A stretch of DNA of 64,000 nucleotides from Puffinus mauretanicus (GCA_023333565.1 JAJKFH010001865.1:1054001-1118000); one strand, 5' to 3'. Positions 38,492-51,830 are shown, numbered from the stretch's first letter. Translations and numbers: made by a program. Notes: a model not told the origin generated them from the sequence alone.

Positions 38492-38579
38492 GAATTTTAA
38501 AAAAGGCCCAGAATATGTAACTCAAAAGGATGAACAAGAGAATTAAATTAAATGTTGCATGCTCTTCTGGAATTCAAGT
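38492..38579 (+). repeat. 88-bp exact direct repeat, copy 2
   Basis: This copy is identical in all 88 bases to 36049-36136 and in the same orientation, offset by 2,443 bp. Surrounding sequence shares nothing with the flanks of copy 1. Perfect identity implies a recent duplication, strong constraint, gene conversion, or an assembly artefact. Confidence 0.97.
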
Positions 38580-41197
38580 TAAACATTTTGTTGAAATATA
38601 GCGAAATGCAGTGAATACAGATTGCTTTAGACAGGCAATAATCCCTATTTTACCATGTAAGATATTAATACCTATTTTACAGCCAGCCCTAGTAAACATC
38701 TATCAAAACAGCAGAGACGAGACCTTCACTTGCAATGTGAAACGGTTACCATGACCGAAGGATGCAAGTGCCGTCAGCTGTCATGAGATGCAAGTACTAC
38801 AAAAAGCAACACAAACCCCTGGTACTTCAAAGAGTAAATCAGATGGTTTTTTGCAGAACTTCAGAGAGACTGGCAATATTATCATTACTGTACTGACATA
38901 CATAAAAAGCTAAGGGTTATTCTCCCCTGAAGTTTCAAAATAACATTAGGTAGACGCTTTGGGATTGACTTACCTATTTCACTATCTGCTTCCAAGGACC
39001 AAGCTTTTTTTCTTTTTTTTTTTTTTTTTTTTTCTTTTAAAATAACAGTCCAGGACCACATCCCAAACATCATACCACCAGTAGGCACCAGAATCCAGGA
39101 CCACCCAATGCAGCTCAGGCATTTCTGGCATGACACATCAGCTACGAGTTCTCCTCATCCTTGGTTTACCTCCTCAGACGATGACAAACGGTTTCCAGAC
39201 CACTGAAAACTAGCTTGGGGTTGAAAAAACCCATTTAACTTGTTTTGAAACCTAAATGTAACTTGTACTCTGGTAAGACTGAACAGGAGTCTCAATTCTG
39301 CATCAGAAAATTCTTATAATATCAAGAGAAATACAGAGGGGTTTTGTGTTTTGTTTTCTAAACTGGTCTTTGTTTTATATATTTTAAATAGTAAACATAG
39401 AGAATCAAGAGTGAATTCAGCGAATATTTTCATCAATGCATATTTGAATTTTACTCTATGAAGCTTTCCAGCTCAGTGCCCTAACACTCAACTAACCTAA
39501 CCATTCCTGGCAATAAATTATTATCTTTTAACAGATATTACTGATTGATTTTATTGCTCTTTTTGCAGATGTTTTGTTACCAAGATGATTGTTGTTTCTT
39601 GCTTTTACACAAAAGTTGGGATATTTCTAAGAGTAGCAAATTTCTAAGGGGGGCTTTAGATGGCAATTAAAATGTACTTTTTGCTCCCATTAATTTTCAT
39701 CGAATATCTGCATGCACTGATGAATCCCTCATATTTCCACTAGAAAAAGCAAAGCTATTAATAAATGAAAAGTGAAGAAAATATGAACAAAAAAAATCCA
39801 CAGACCAAAATCCCAAAACACACAGTCCTGTCCTCGAACATCAGGATAACATTTAGAAGGTGCACAAATTCCTGAGCCAGTCTGTAAGACACTGGGTACA
39901 GCGATGCCAGCGGAAAAGCACACATTCACTCGCTGTTTCTGGAGTACATGAATATGCACTTTCCTCTCTATAAAATGACCAATTTACTGTTCGGAAACTG
40001 CAAAGTGATAATTAATGTACAAGGTTAAAGAGAAAGGAAAAGAAAAAAAATCTTTCAAGGAATGCAACAAGAGAATTTTCTGCCTGAGGCTACATTAGCC
40101 AAAATAAGAACGTCCACTGTACAATATCTAATTTCATGCATGAATGCTGCTCTGGGTCACAGCTTTTCACTCTCTCCCGCTGAAGCTTCTCCATTCACCC
40201 CTCTGCCCCAGTCTAAAATACTGCTATTTATAAACTGCTTGGAAAACTGGTGTCCCAACAGCCTCATAGGTTTTATAAACAAATGTGTCTGTCTAACCTG
40301 AGACTGAATTTATAACATTTTTCAACCAAGAGAAGTAAACAAGATGATGCACAAGGCCATTACTTCCAGATTCAGGCAGAATGGAGAGGAGTGTTATTGA
40401 CAGATGAAAAATTGCTCCTATTTTTGCCAGCAAAATTAAGAACTCTGCTGGAACAAAATGAAAACTCCTTCCAATTTCCATTAAAATAATTTTTTTTCCT
40501 TAAATAATAGAACTCAGGTTCATTTTAGGGAAACCATCCTCAGGGCCAATTAAGGCATGGTTTATCAGGACAAACACTGTCATTTTTTTCTATTTCAGTT
40601 TAGGAACAGCAAAATTGTTCAAATATGTCCTATATTACATCCTGGGGGACTGAAATCTATGCTGAAATAAAATAAGGGCAGATAATCAGGCTCCAGAACA
40701 ACAGCTTTACGGCTGGCTTACACAGGACAGTATAGTAACATTGATGAACAATGAATTACCTTGGAATTAATTATCCACATTAGCATGGCATTTTCCTAGA
40801 CTAATACAATCATGCTTCTGATACTCAAAAAGTTAGCTGGGGTATCTCAGCAATCATGACTGCATCCACACGGACACATCTTGTGATGTTACGTTGTATA
40901 AACACACTGATTCACCGGTTTCAGCCATCAGTGGACAGTCTGCATAGGCAAATCAGGCACAAGCTAACAGGGAAGGCAAAATAAATCCAGTACGAACTTG
41001 CTCTGTGCACCTGTGGAATTGCCATGATTGCAAGCCAGATAAGCTGCAAATAACAGTTTTATCTGTCTAGACTAAAGGTTTAGATTGGCTTGCAATCAAC
41101 TACTTCAAATAAGGCAAATCTGCAGGACAGGAAGATGAAAAAGGAGAGAGGAAAATCAGTATATGAAAACTTCTTTAAAGATACGGTGTATCTTCAT
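38580..41197. other. Non-coding stretch
   Basis: No gene is seen. A pyrimidine tract dominated by T21 lies at 39004-39038. The segment around 40730-40860 contains several homeodomain- and SOX-like words (for example AACAATG and TTAATTAT), which alone is not evidence of function. Confidence 0.6.
39004..39038. repeat. T-rich pyrimidine tract with T21
   Basis: A T7, C, T21, C, T4 run gives 35 pyrimidines in a row. It may be an antisense poly(A) tail of an unrecognised element or a simple expansion. Confidence 0.88.
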
Positions 41198-41679
41198 GGA
41201 ATCACACAATGGTTGAGGCTGGAAGGGACCTCTGGAAGTCTTCTGGTCCAACCCCCCTGCTCAAGCAGGTTCACCCAGAGCCGGTGGCCTGGACCGTGCC
41301 CACGCAGCTTCTGAATAATCCCAAGGACAGAGTCTCCACAGTCTCCCTGGGCAAACTGGGCCAGTGCTCGGTCACCCTCACAGTGAAAAAGTTCATGATG
41401 TTCAGAGGGAACCCCCTGTGTTTCAGTGTGTGCCCACTGCCTCTGCTCCTGTCACTGGGAACCTGGAAAGAGCCTGGCTCTGTCTTCTGTAGACCCTTCC
41501 TTCGATGTATTTATACACATTGATGAGATCCGTCCTGAGCCTTCTCTTCTCCAGGCTGAGCATCCCCAGCTCTCCAGGCCTTTCCTCATAGGAGAGGTGC
41601 TCCAGTCCTTCAACATCTTTGTGGCCCTTCACTGGACTCTCTCCAGTAGCTCCAGATCTATCTTGTACTGGGGAGCCCT
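41198..41679 (-). mobile_element. CR1 LINE 3' fragment, about 480 bp
   Basis: This is the clearest CR1 in the window. The plus strand begins at the tail side with AATCACACAATGGTTGAGGC. It runs through TCACCCTCACAGTGAAAAAG, TGTTTCAGTGTGTGCCCACT, TCTTCTCCAGGCTGAGCATC and CTTGTACTGGGGAGCCC, all standard antisense CR1 text in order. It is 5'-truncated at about 41679, where a short tandem repeat begins. It retains the roughly 157-bp block (41465-41621) that the copy at 2755-3134 lacks. Plus-strand frames across it (41209-41523 and 41426-41767) are antisense read-through, not genes. Confidence 0.96.
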
Positions 41680-41726
41680 AAAAGACACTTTTTCCAAAAG
41701 ACACTTTTCTCAAAAGACACTTTCTC
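41680..41726. repeat. 16-bp tandem repeat, about three units
   Basis: Units AAAAGACACTTTTTCC, AAAAGACACTTTTCTC and a shortened third copy AAAAGACACTTTCTCAAAG lie head to tail. The array starts exactly where CR1 homology ends. It is either a junction-associated tandem duplication or filler created during truncated integration. Confidence 0.9.
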
Positions 41727-44700
41727 AAAGTAGTAGATTTCTCCAAATTCAAAACAGCAAAAAGTGAAGATTTACTTGAGACGGTTAATATAATCTACTT
41801 TCTCACCCAAAGATATTAAGCCTTTTTGTTTTAAGGGGTCAGTACTACTATTAGGCCCACAAAAAAAACCCACCAACGTCTCTAAACAACAAAAATTTTT
41901 ATGCATACCAGAGACAGAATTATACATAACTTTTTCACACAATTTATAGCTGTCTTCTAGAAAAGGCTTGAAAACGACTAAAAAGGGAAGTTTATTAAAT
42001 TGTTTACTGCTCAAATACATTCTGAAGTAAAAATAAATGCCTTGCCAGCTGGTGTTCCTGTGCTCTCTGCAAAGAAGCAGTGTTCGACACTTATCTCATA
42101 GGACCCAAAATTCTTCTTTCTGCCTTTTTTCCCCCCTGTGCTGTCAGGTTTTTGCCTAACGTTTCCTCTTTAAAAAAGCGAGATCAATAAATAAATTCTT
42201 GATATAGCTGTTTGCATAATGTCATGAACATTGTGGGAGAGCACAAAGTGATCCTTAACCTATCCCTCACTGCCCGGGGCAGCTGGGGCCGGGAGCAATG
42301 CCACGAGAGGGAACAGACCATCGCAGGGTGCTGCTTGCAGCCCCCGTCGTGTCCCAGACCTGAAGCCCCAGGTGCCCAACCTCTTTAAATAAGAAGCTTC
42401 CCTAACGTTTTAAAAGCTGTGGTTTCTGAAGCTTGAAAGAAGAACGAGGGGGGAAATGGGAGAAAAAAGCATATGCTAGAGTCCTCTTCTCTATCCGGAA
42501 GGAAGGAACTTGATAAAGGATTGTTAAAACCAACATTTTAATGAAACCAAAGACAGGATATCGACTTTTAAACTACTCCTCTGCACAAATTTTTCCAGTC
42601 TATGTTGGGGAAAAATAACACACTTCAAAATTTTGGAAGGTTATATTATGGAGTCAGAATTGTATTGTCTATTGTTTTACAACCAGGTGCAGGAAACTCA
42701 AGTAGAGCCAACATGCTTACTGGGGGGGGGGGGGGACGGCGACAGGGACACGACAACAACAAAAAAACCAACCAGAAACCTCTGGATTGCAGAACTTGCT
42801 TTTTGTAGTTTTCTCACATATTTTAGCAAATGTAGGTATCCCATAAATTAATATATACTAAGCATAAATGGAGACACCCTCCCATTTTCCTTATGTTTGT
42901 TCTTCTATAAATGCCAGTGTCTACCAGAGGCTCATCTTTGAAGGGAAACTCCAAACTTACCTTAAAATTGTTCTATCTTGCTAGCTGATTTCATATTAAA
43001 GACACAGAATTTAAAGCGGTTTTGATAGGGAAAGGCAAGCTTTTTGCAATAGTCTGGTCTCTGTACTTCAAAGCAGAGACAAGAAGTCGTCTTGCTTTTC
43101 TCAACAGACAAATAACAAAAAATTATGTGGGCTATTCCTTTTTCCTACTCAGTTCTTGCTCTTGTTGCAGACCAGAAATAGAGTCACCTATTGAAGACAT
43201 CTCATCTCACTAGGGAGGGCATTCCCCAGGTCTTAAAGAGCTGGAGAAATCCAGGTAGCAACAGTACAAACACTAGGAACAAGAAAGGAGTCTGTATTTT
43301 AATCTGTAGACGAAATAATACTGACTTCCACAAACAGATGCCAAATATGATACCTTTTTCCAGCAGCAGACTGTGTTGAACAACCATAACATGATTATTA
43401 GACAGCTGCCAATTCTGAACGGGATGCTTTTCTGATCTTGCGCAGTAACAGCCAAAAATATGCTTAATTTTAGCTTTAGGTCAGGTAGTCCAACACAAAG
43501 CCTGTGTCTGGGGAAGTTATATTTATGTACCACTTATCTGTTCTTCCCCTCAGAAAATTCATTACCCAGTTTTCCTTCCTGCTTAACCTTAACCTCGACT
43601 TCCAAAAAAGCATCAAATTCTGCTTACACAGTGTTCTTTATAATTAGACATAAATTGTTCAAGAAGTTCAATTATAACATTTTCTGCTGTAGCATCTAAA
43701 AATGCTGAATATTAATAAAAGCTTTAAACATCCTGAAAAAATACTATGCTATCAGAATTCTATTCCATGTTTTAAATTCTTCTGAGCAGAAAGAAATATA
43801 AAGACCGATATATTACTTACTACAATGCACATAGCCATCATTTCATGAAGTTGAAAAGTTGGGTTACAACAGTCTTACAGTGTTGAGAATACACCTGTCA
43901 ATTAAGTTTTCATCTATGGTGTTGGATTCAGTAAAGCTTATTTTATGATATATGAGATTTGTATTATCATCTATTAATTTAAAAATGTAACTACTCTCTA
44001 TTATATAATGTTATGTTAATATGACTTTTATTGTACATATATTATAAAATACTAACACAATACATTTAATATGTGCATAGATGTGTTCACATACATATAT
44101 GCACATAAAACAGGCAAAAGAGACGTTCAGATCCCTGGGAGTCTTTGATGGGCAATGTACACATTACAGTGAAGATCCTTAGACTATCCAATCTGAGTGT
44201 TTAAGTACTAGCCTAACAGAAACATACTGCAACACAAATATATCAATTATCACGTAACACTAAAACAACCAACCAAACCACTGGCTGTTACTAACAGAGC
44301 TTGTAAGACACACTAAGTGTCCAAAAGCTATTTTTGTAGTCCTGAAGATTATTCCATATCATATACATTTTCAACTTAATATAGGCATCGAGTTAGTTTG
44401 GTGTCTTTACATTTTAAGTACACATCATCTTGTTTTTCCCTCTCAATTGTCTCAAATCTTTGTCCTTTAATTCTGCTCTCTGCCAGCAGATCAGCCTCCC
44501 ATTCTCATTTTCCACATTTTACATATTTCCTTCTTCGGTCATTCACTGGCACTTGTCAACAAAATTTACCCGCTAACCTGCTTGCTGATGTTGACATTTT
44601 CCAGGAATATGTGCGTCAGTGTACAAGGAACTTAAATAAAATGAAAAAAAATGCAGGTTTCCTGGAAGATGCTAAATTAGAAGTCCCTTATGCAAAATCT

Positions 44701-46559
44701 CTTCAGTTATACAAAGACTGGTCACCCAGTGTAATGTCCTGCCAGATAAACTCGAGCACTGCCCTTTCCTCTTTTACGCCAGGTGGCTTTTTCCACCATC
44801 AGCTTCTGCTTCCATAGGCCCGCGTTTGGGAGTTTTCTCTGGCACTGCTGGCATTTGGGAGGATGTTTTGGTTTGGTAAGCAGTTATGATGGACAAATAC
44901 ACTAATGGATCACCATATGCTGTAGAGCCCTCTTGTTAACAGGGGACTCTTGCTCCCTGACTTTCTAAGTTTGCTTCAGGAGCTGCTGGGCTTTTTCTCC
45001 TTTTATTTCCCTTCTGTATAGTTTTATTTATTGCTGGCTCTGATCATTAACAAAAGTGGACGGCAGCAACTCTTCAAGAGCCAGCTATGTTTTCTTGCTT
45101 TTCAACATGCCTTTCTGTAATTTTCCTAAAACCTATATATTTTAGGTTGGAGAAAACTGTTTGCACAATGGCTTCCCCAAAGAGACACTTCCAAACACAA
45201 ACCAGAAAGTTTCTTATTTAATATTTGCTCTTTGTATCCTTTCCGAGAGAAAAAGGTGTTAGATCTTGTAAAACTGGACAATTGTGGGTGGAAGACGGGT
45301 AGGTGGTCACAGATCCAGAAGACGGAAGGCCACTTTCCCAGGCACCAAGAACACATCGCCCAATCTGAAGATGCTCAGTACTTTTGAAAATAGTTGGAAA
45401 ATACACACGATCCTGATGAAAACAAGGGATGCAGTGACCAAACTGGACAGATTTCCATTTCAGCAAAGAACTACATCCCAACTAGCACTATTGCATTCAC
45501 TCTATAGATCATAAATCACATCTCCAATATGAAAAAGTTTTCATTGCTATGTGATGAACATCTCACAATTTACCACTTTAGGTCATTCAGATACTATTAC
45601 ATCAGTACATGCTTCAAAATCAAAAGTTTTTAGCCTTCCTGTTTAGCTCAGAGAACACACAGCCTTAAAAAACAACCTTTTTTACAAGGTCATATTATAG
45701 GTCACATTTTCCTTTAACAAATGCTTACCTGACAAGAATATTTTTTTTTAAACAATAAAGAGGTAGGATATAGGTCCAAACCTGAGGACTCAAACAAGCA
45801 ATAAAACCTGAGCACTTGGACAAACCAGGTCCAACAACAATTTTGGGGCGCTTACATGAAAGGCTCTAGGGGAGAAAATTAGTTTCACTATAACCACTCT
45901 TTTTTGCAAAAGCATACCTTGCATTTTTTCCAGTACACATGTTCAAAAGTAAAGTTTTGTTCTAAAATAAGTGTAAGTTTGGACTTGTTGCAGTCAGTAA
46001 TGAAAAAAACCACAGACGAAAATGCAACCTGTAAATACTGAAGTGCAGCTACACTAGCAAGAGGTGAAAGATGACACTTCTCTCAGGCAGCAAAACTAGC
46101 CTCTGCTAGGTTGACTTACAAAAAAACCCATGCCATATCTCCTTGTAATCAGCTGAAGGAGGCAGATCTAAAGAGAGAAATGAAATCCAAACAACACAGA
46201 TGCAATGGAGTTTTCCAAGAAAAGAACAAAGGAAGAAATCGATTGTGCTCATTTTATTGTAAATAGTTAAGAAGAATTCAAAGAAACCAATTCCCAGGTT
46301 TTTTTTCTGGACTGAATGACTAAAACCTACTGAACTTGAACACCCTGATGTAGGCATGGTGTAGGAAGTACAAATTCAGTTCTTCATGAGCAATGAAGAG
46401 GACCTAAATTCAATTGCATATACAAGCAAAAAATATTACATACAAAAATTAGTTTTATGAAAAACTTGGGAGAGCAACACCTATTATTTCAGCAGAATTA
46501 GGAAAACAAGTCCAAAAACTGCTTTTCAAGATCCATGTGGCTTCATTCAACAGTGGATT
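41727..46559. other. Non-coding stretch
   Basis: No supportable gene. It contains a G14 run (42722-42735), a small GC-rich patch at 42260-42370, and a strongly A/T-rich zone at about 43920-44110. The 139-codon plus-strand frame at 44398-44817 has a possible acceptor (TTTTCCAG before 44605) but no convincing donor and no family motif. Confidence 0.6.
42722..42735. repeat. G14 homopolymer
   Basis: Fourteen consecutive guanines are present. Such runs can form intermolecular G-quadruplexes and are frequently miscounted in sequencing. Confidence 0.9.
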
Positions 46560-46720
46560 TTAATAATTATTTAATAGTTTGACATTAATGAATATTTAAT
46601 ATTAAATATTATATCACATATAATACATGCTAGCATTAAGTATTAATGTTAATAAATATTAGCTTAATTTTAATTAAGTTTAGTTTATTAGTTTGTTTGT
46701 AGTAGTATTTAGTTTATCTT
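46560..46720. repeat. Very A/T-rich block with 20-bp perfect palindrome
   Basis: The block is almost entirely A and T with many TAAT, ATTA and AATATT words. At 46591-46610 the sequence AATATTTAATATTAAATATT is its own reverse complement. It is a plausible matrix-attachment or easily unwound region. Any role is inferred from composition. Confidence 0.75.
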
Positions 46721-47434
46721 GATTGTGTCGTCCTTTTGTGTAAATGAACTTCATCTGACGCACTCTAAAATTATTTGGGGTTTTTTTTCACCTCTTTTCC
46801 TCTCATGCCCTTTTCAACTTAGCAGTTTAATTAATATCTATTTCTAAGAATAAGTGCTGTCCTGGAGAATTTAACTAAACATGCTAAATGAACCCCGTTT
46901 CTGAGAAGACCTATAACAACACAGCAAGCTTCAGTTGAGCTTCATTTGCCGGAGTACAAATCCCTCCTTCAGCTTGCTGTAACATTTGACTTATCACTGG
47001 GAATGTACAAAGTTTATATTATGTTTTGTGGAAAAAATCTGTAGAACTCGGCTCAAGTTAATACAGACCCAAATGACCTTCTCCAAAAAAACTTCTTAAG
47101 CTTCCAGAAAATAGCTCTTCGTGGTAAAGCGGATATTTTTAAAGCAAAGTTCTAGCTCTATAGAGCTCTTCAGTAAACACAGCCCCTTCCAGCTCACTGT
47201 GAAGACTACCTCTGGCTTGGAAGATAATATAAATAAGTTTAAATAATATAAATACATTTATAAAGAAGATACCAATCTTTTTAAGCTGGAACTGCTAATT
47301 AGACAGTGGCACATTCATGCAAAGTACCCCATGACCTGACATGGGTCTATAAAATCCAGACTTTGACCCTGAACTGGTTCCTGAAAACCCCTCCTACAGC
47401 GGCCAGGGGGGACGATTTCAAAGAACAGGAGAGT
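46721..47434. other. Non-coding stretch
   Basis: Mixed composition; a short imperfect A/T repeat lies at about 47222-47259. Nothing else was recognised. Confidence 0.55.
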
Positions 47435-47488
47435 GGGAAGGGAAGGGAGAAGAGGGAGAAGAGAAAAGGGAGAAGAGGGAGAGGAGAG
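47435..47488. repeat. 54-base purine-only tract with 15-bp internal repeat
   Basis: This G/A-only tract contains two exact copies of GGGAGAAGAGGGAGA at 47445-47459 and 47468-47482. The near-mirror symmetry makes it a candidate for triplex (H-DNA) formation. The flanking frame reads as low-complexity charged residues and is not a gene. Confidence 0.88.
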
Positions 47489-50400
47489 CCAAACTGACAG
47501 GTCACGTTTTTCATTAAACTTCCCATGGCTCAAAACCTGGCGTACCATGCAGGGGAGGATAAAAATCCAGCAGATACACCACTGAATACTTCTTTGTTCA
47601 TTTTATTCTAATATATTTTGTCACAAAGAACAGAAGCAATACTGTTAGACTGGAATATGTCACCAAACTTGATTCTTTTATCTGAAACTGAAGTCTAAAT
47701 GACTCCTTTTATCTGGCTTGCTGGTTTGTTGTCCCTCTCCAAGAGCCTGAATGAAAGCGAGGAAGCTCAAAGCTGTCAAATTTCCAGATGTCAGTGGACA
47801 TCGCAACACCCGTACTTTGAACAGAAGGAAATGGATTGATTTGGCTAAAAGGGTTTTAGGAGGCAAAACATCAAAAGATGGCAGGAAGCAAGAAGAAGGA
47901 GGGGAGACCGCTGGCTAGTTCCAGCCTTGGCACCGACTGAAACGAAGGGAGATGAAGCCGGATCTAACGAGCCCCTTTCACTGCTTTCCTCAGCAATGCC
48001 CAGCTGAAACAGTAGGTATGACTCAGTGAGAGGAAAGCAATTTACTGAGTTTAGGACTTCTGCTTGCAAGCATGAATTCAACTCCTTACAACTGGTACCA
48101 CCGTACTATTTGTTTTCAGTGTGTTTATTCTCAGCATCAGTTCGAGTCATCAGGGCTATCTGTTCACTAAGAGATACTGTAGCATTATCCTACAATCAGC
48201 AATTCCTTACATCCTTCTCTCCCAACCTGGAATTTACTGAAGCTCATCCAATATATAGATTTGCTGTGACATGTATTAACTACATCAAGAAACATTTTCA
48301 AAGAGCCCCCTTTATGCTGCCAGGTACCAATTTAGCTGCTCCAAATGTCCACACTAAAAGGCCTCCCTGGATGCATTCTGTGTGTTTAGTTCTCAACTTC
48401 TTTTGAAATTCAAATGAAAAGTAGCAACCCCTTGTACCAGATTTGCTGAAGTAACTGAAGACATGAAGCAACTTATACTATAAACCCAAATACTATTAAA
48501 GCACAGCTTCCGCCACATTCATGCTATTTAACCCTCCCCACCACCAATGGTGGCAATAGCTTCTACCCTCTCTTCTTCCTCCTCCTCAGGCCCATCAGCA
48601 TGGCCAACAGAGGTGCAGCTAAACCGGAGCCGTGCACATGCTGCCAGGTCCCTGGTATTTAATCTGCCAGTCAACCACAGGTCTGAAATACACTCAATCC
48701 TTGAAACACCTTTTTTTTTTTTCTTTTCTTTCTTAATTTATGAATATTCTCTAGATTTAGTACTTATGAAAGTAACAGACAAGATGAATAATTATATATC
48801 TAGCCAGGCTAAATCAATGAAGCTCCTTTGGTCTCAGTTCACAATGCATGTAATTTCAGTGCGAGGTTCTTCCCATCCAGCCCTATTAAAGGGCCCCAAA
48901 CAACTCCAGTTATAGATCTTTTTAATCACTGCCTAATTTAGGAGTGAAAGAAAAGGTGCCATGTAAGAAAGAACGAGATCTGTTTTCACCACTAACCTGA
49001 GCTAACCCACCATATAAGAGCAATTCGGACCCTAATCCTGTACCACTTAATTTCCCAATTGCTTTTACTGGTTTTTAAAACAATGGATTATTGCTTCTTG
49101 TTTTCTTCATGAAAACACAGCAAGTACAATCAGGTGCTCGAAATACCCTGTATCTGAATAAACGAGAATCTGCGGTGCTCCACCTGGAGCAACATCCTCG
49201 CTATTAATGCGGGCACACAGAGCAGCCGATTGCAAACCCAGCACCATGAACCCCAGGGCTGACTATTCGGTTTTACCTACACGATTCCTGCAGAAATAGT
49301 AGGAACCAAAAATCCCAGGGAGTTACAATAAACTGACTTCAAGACAACCAGCAGGAAGGGCGGCTGGGAACGTGTGCGCACGCAGTGAGTTTCAGACGGC
49401 GATAGCTACGCAAGGCAGGGCGATGTCTTTGGGAAATCCAGCAACTTTTTCTTCCCACAACCTGCCACACCTCCTGCTTTCTTCCCAGCGACTGACTCGT
49501 CAGGCAGCCTTGCTCTGCCCACCGCAAGTTATCCATCTTCCAGTCTCTCTACAAAATCTCACCCAATCTGTTCGCTCGCAGACTAGTATTATCCCCGTTT
49601 CTCCATCCTTCGTGGACACACCTAAAAGGCCCAGCTGCTTTTTTCTAAGGATTGTCACTGTTTTAATACGTCAATGTAGTATTTTGTGGAAGTCTCAAGT
49701 CTTTTAAGATCAGCTAAAGGGATCTCCTCCAGGCCATGTACACTACAAACATGTAATGTAACAAATTAAAAGCTCTGTCAGAATACCGTTCCTCCTATAG
49801 GCAGTGGAAATATTGTGTAAAACTGCAGTGCAAGGTGTGGGCTTCACGTCCATGAAATACAACATGTTTTATCCATGCCTGCTTTCAATATGCTCTGGCT
49901 GCCAGGGGCTGGCAGGCCCAGCAAACAGCCTGTGAAGGAATCAAACGGAGGCTACAAAGTCAAGATGTTGCTTTGATTCCTGTTTTAAAAAAGACATTGA
50001 CAAGATTCACAGGCTAGTGGTAGGATTCAGAGACCAGGGCTGATGCCTTCAGGAGGCCAGGTGATTCAATCACACGGAAAAGAAATACCTCTGCAACTGA
50101 AAGGATTAGATGTTTGCTCCTATTTATATCCAAGTACCTTTAAAAGACCATCTTCTATCCCAGCGCTCTACCAAAGAACGAAAAAAAAAACCCAACACTG
50201 TGCTACAATCTTCAAACACTTGTGTATTTATAGCTGTTCTCATTTCAGTTAAATTTCACAGTGTTATGGTCAGCTCTCCCTCACAATACTGCACTTCACT
50301 GCAGAGTGATGCACCGTTGGCGTGGAAATATTATGCCATGTGGAATATAAGGGTTTTTTAAAGATCAACAGTTTAGGAATGCAAGTTATGTGGAATCATC

Positions 50401-51830
50401 ACCTATACCTGTCCATTTATAAGTAACACTTAAAACCCTGGTTTCCAACACACAGCGCCCGTGCCTTCGCCTTGTTTCCCCCCGAGTAACGTTTTGTCAC
50501 TATGAATCACGCGTAGATGCAGCTTCACGCACAACATGAGGCAGAGAACCCGAAGTATTCTTCTGATCTTTTTTTTTTTTCACTGAGATAAGCGGATCAC
50601 TAAAAACATCAAAAAACCCCTGCATTTCTTTTTAAGATTCATGTGATGAACACAGATTTTTAAACCTCAAAAAGCTGTTTCACATCTGCAGATTTTCTAG
50701 CGGTTGGTGGCCCCACTCTGTAATCAGATTTCCTCTGGAAAATCACCTCTGGAGTTGTTTTTTTTTCCCCCACTGGTCGACAACTATAATTAATTAAAAG
50801 AGAGGTGTGTGTCTGTCTTCTGTATGAATAATGGAATGAGACACAGCTGGTAAAACTAGCAAAGCATAAATGTGATGTCTTGACCACTTGTCGCTATTAC
50901 AAAATCCTATGGCATTTTCCCCTTGTGTATTACTCTTGCCATTGGGGTACTTACATTCTGTCTACTTAAATCCTTAGTTTAAATAGCTACTATGTTCACA
51001 TATAGAAAGATACCTGTGTGTTTAGCTCCTACTTAAGCGACTTAACTGCTGATGAAATCAGGGACAAACATACCTTTTGAATATGGCTTATATATGACAT
51101 AATTAAAGAGAAGAATTTCTATAAAGAGCCTACGCAGTTTGTAGTTTAGTAAGGTAAATTTTTTATTTAGCTAAAAAAATACGTATTTCTTACAATAACC
51201 AGTTAGCCACCTAGGTAGAATATGCTATAAGGACTATTATTGTTCTTTTTAAGTCAGAGACCACCAGTGTCATGAAAAACACACTCTGCAAGCAAGGTCT
51301 TGACAGTGAAATAATACTTCAGCTTCCTCACTAGACAGGCCAAAAATTAGAAATCTATAAAAAAACCCTAACTGATATGGTTCAAACAAGCAGTTAAGTT
51401 CAGTTAGCCCTGCAGAATTGAGAAAGGATTCCTAATTACTATTATTACTATCATCTAATCCAACTCAGTATATTGCAAAGTACTGCAAAATTTTGTATCT
51501 GTGGGTGAAATTCAAAGATCACTGAAATCAATTTTTATTGTGCATAAACATTTTTGTACACAGTTATTAGCTTGACAAATGATGTCTTTATAGAATCCAT
51601 AATAGAAAGTGTGGCCAAATATGTAACTGAAGTGTTCCAGGCAATATGGAGAAACAGTTGTGCTCATGTAGAAATTAGGCTTTCCAACAGAGATCTCTAA
51701 AACCCCATTTCTACTTGAAAGACGTTTCTTGTTTCGCTTTATTTTTTGCTAGCCAACAAGTATCTCATCTGTATTCTGCAAAAACACACCTTTCAACTGT
51801 GGGAGGAAAAACAATGTTTTAGCATTCTGT
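47489..51830. other. Non-coding stretch
   Basis: No gene supported. Homopolymers include T12 at 48711-48722, A10 at 50181-50190 followed by CCCAAC, and T12 at 50569-50580. The 126-codon (48026-48406) and 122-codon (48547-48915) plus-strand frames lack motifs. Confidence 0.6.

Noticed and set aside
41209..41767. Plus-strand frames of 104 and 113 codons
   Set aside because: They are antisense translations of the CR1 element at 41198-41679.
44398..44817. 139-codon plus-strand frame with an acceptor-like TTTTCCAG
   Set aside because: No convincing donor, no family signature, and the rest of the frame is low-quality sequence.
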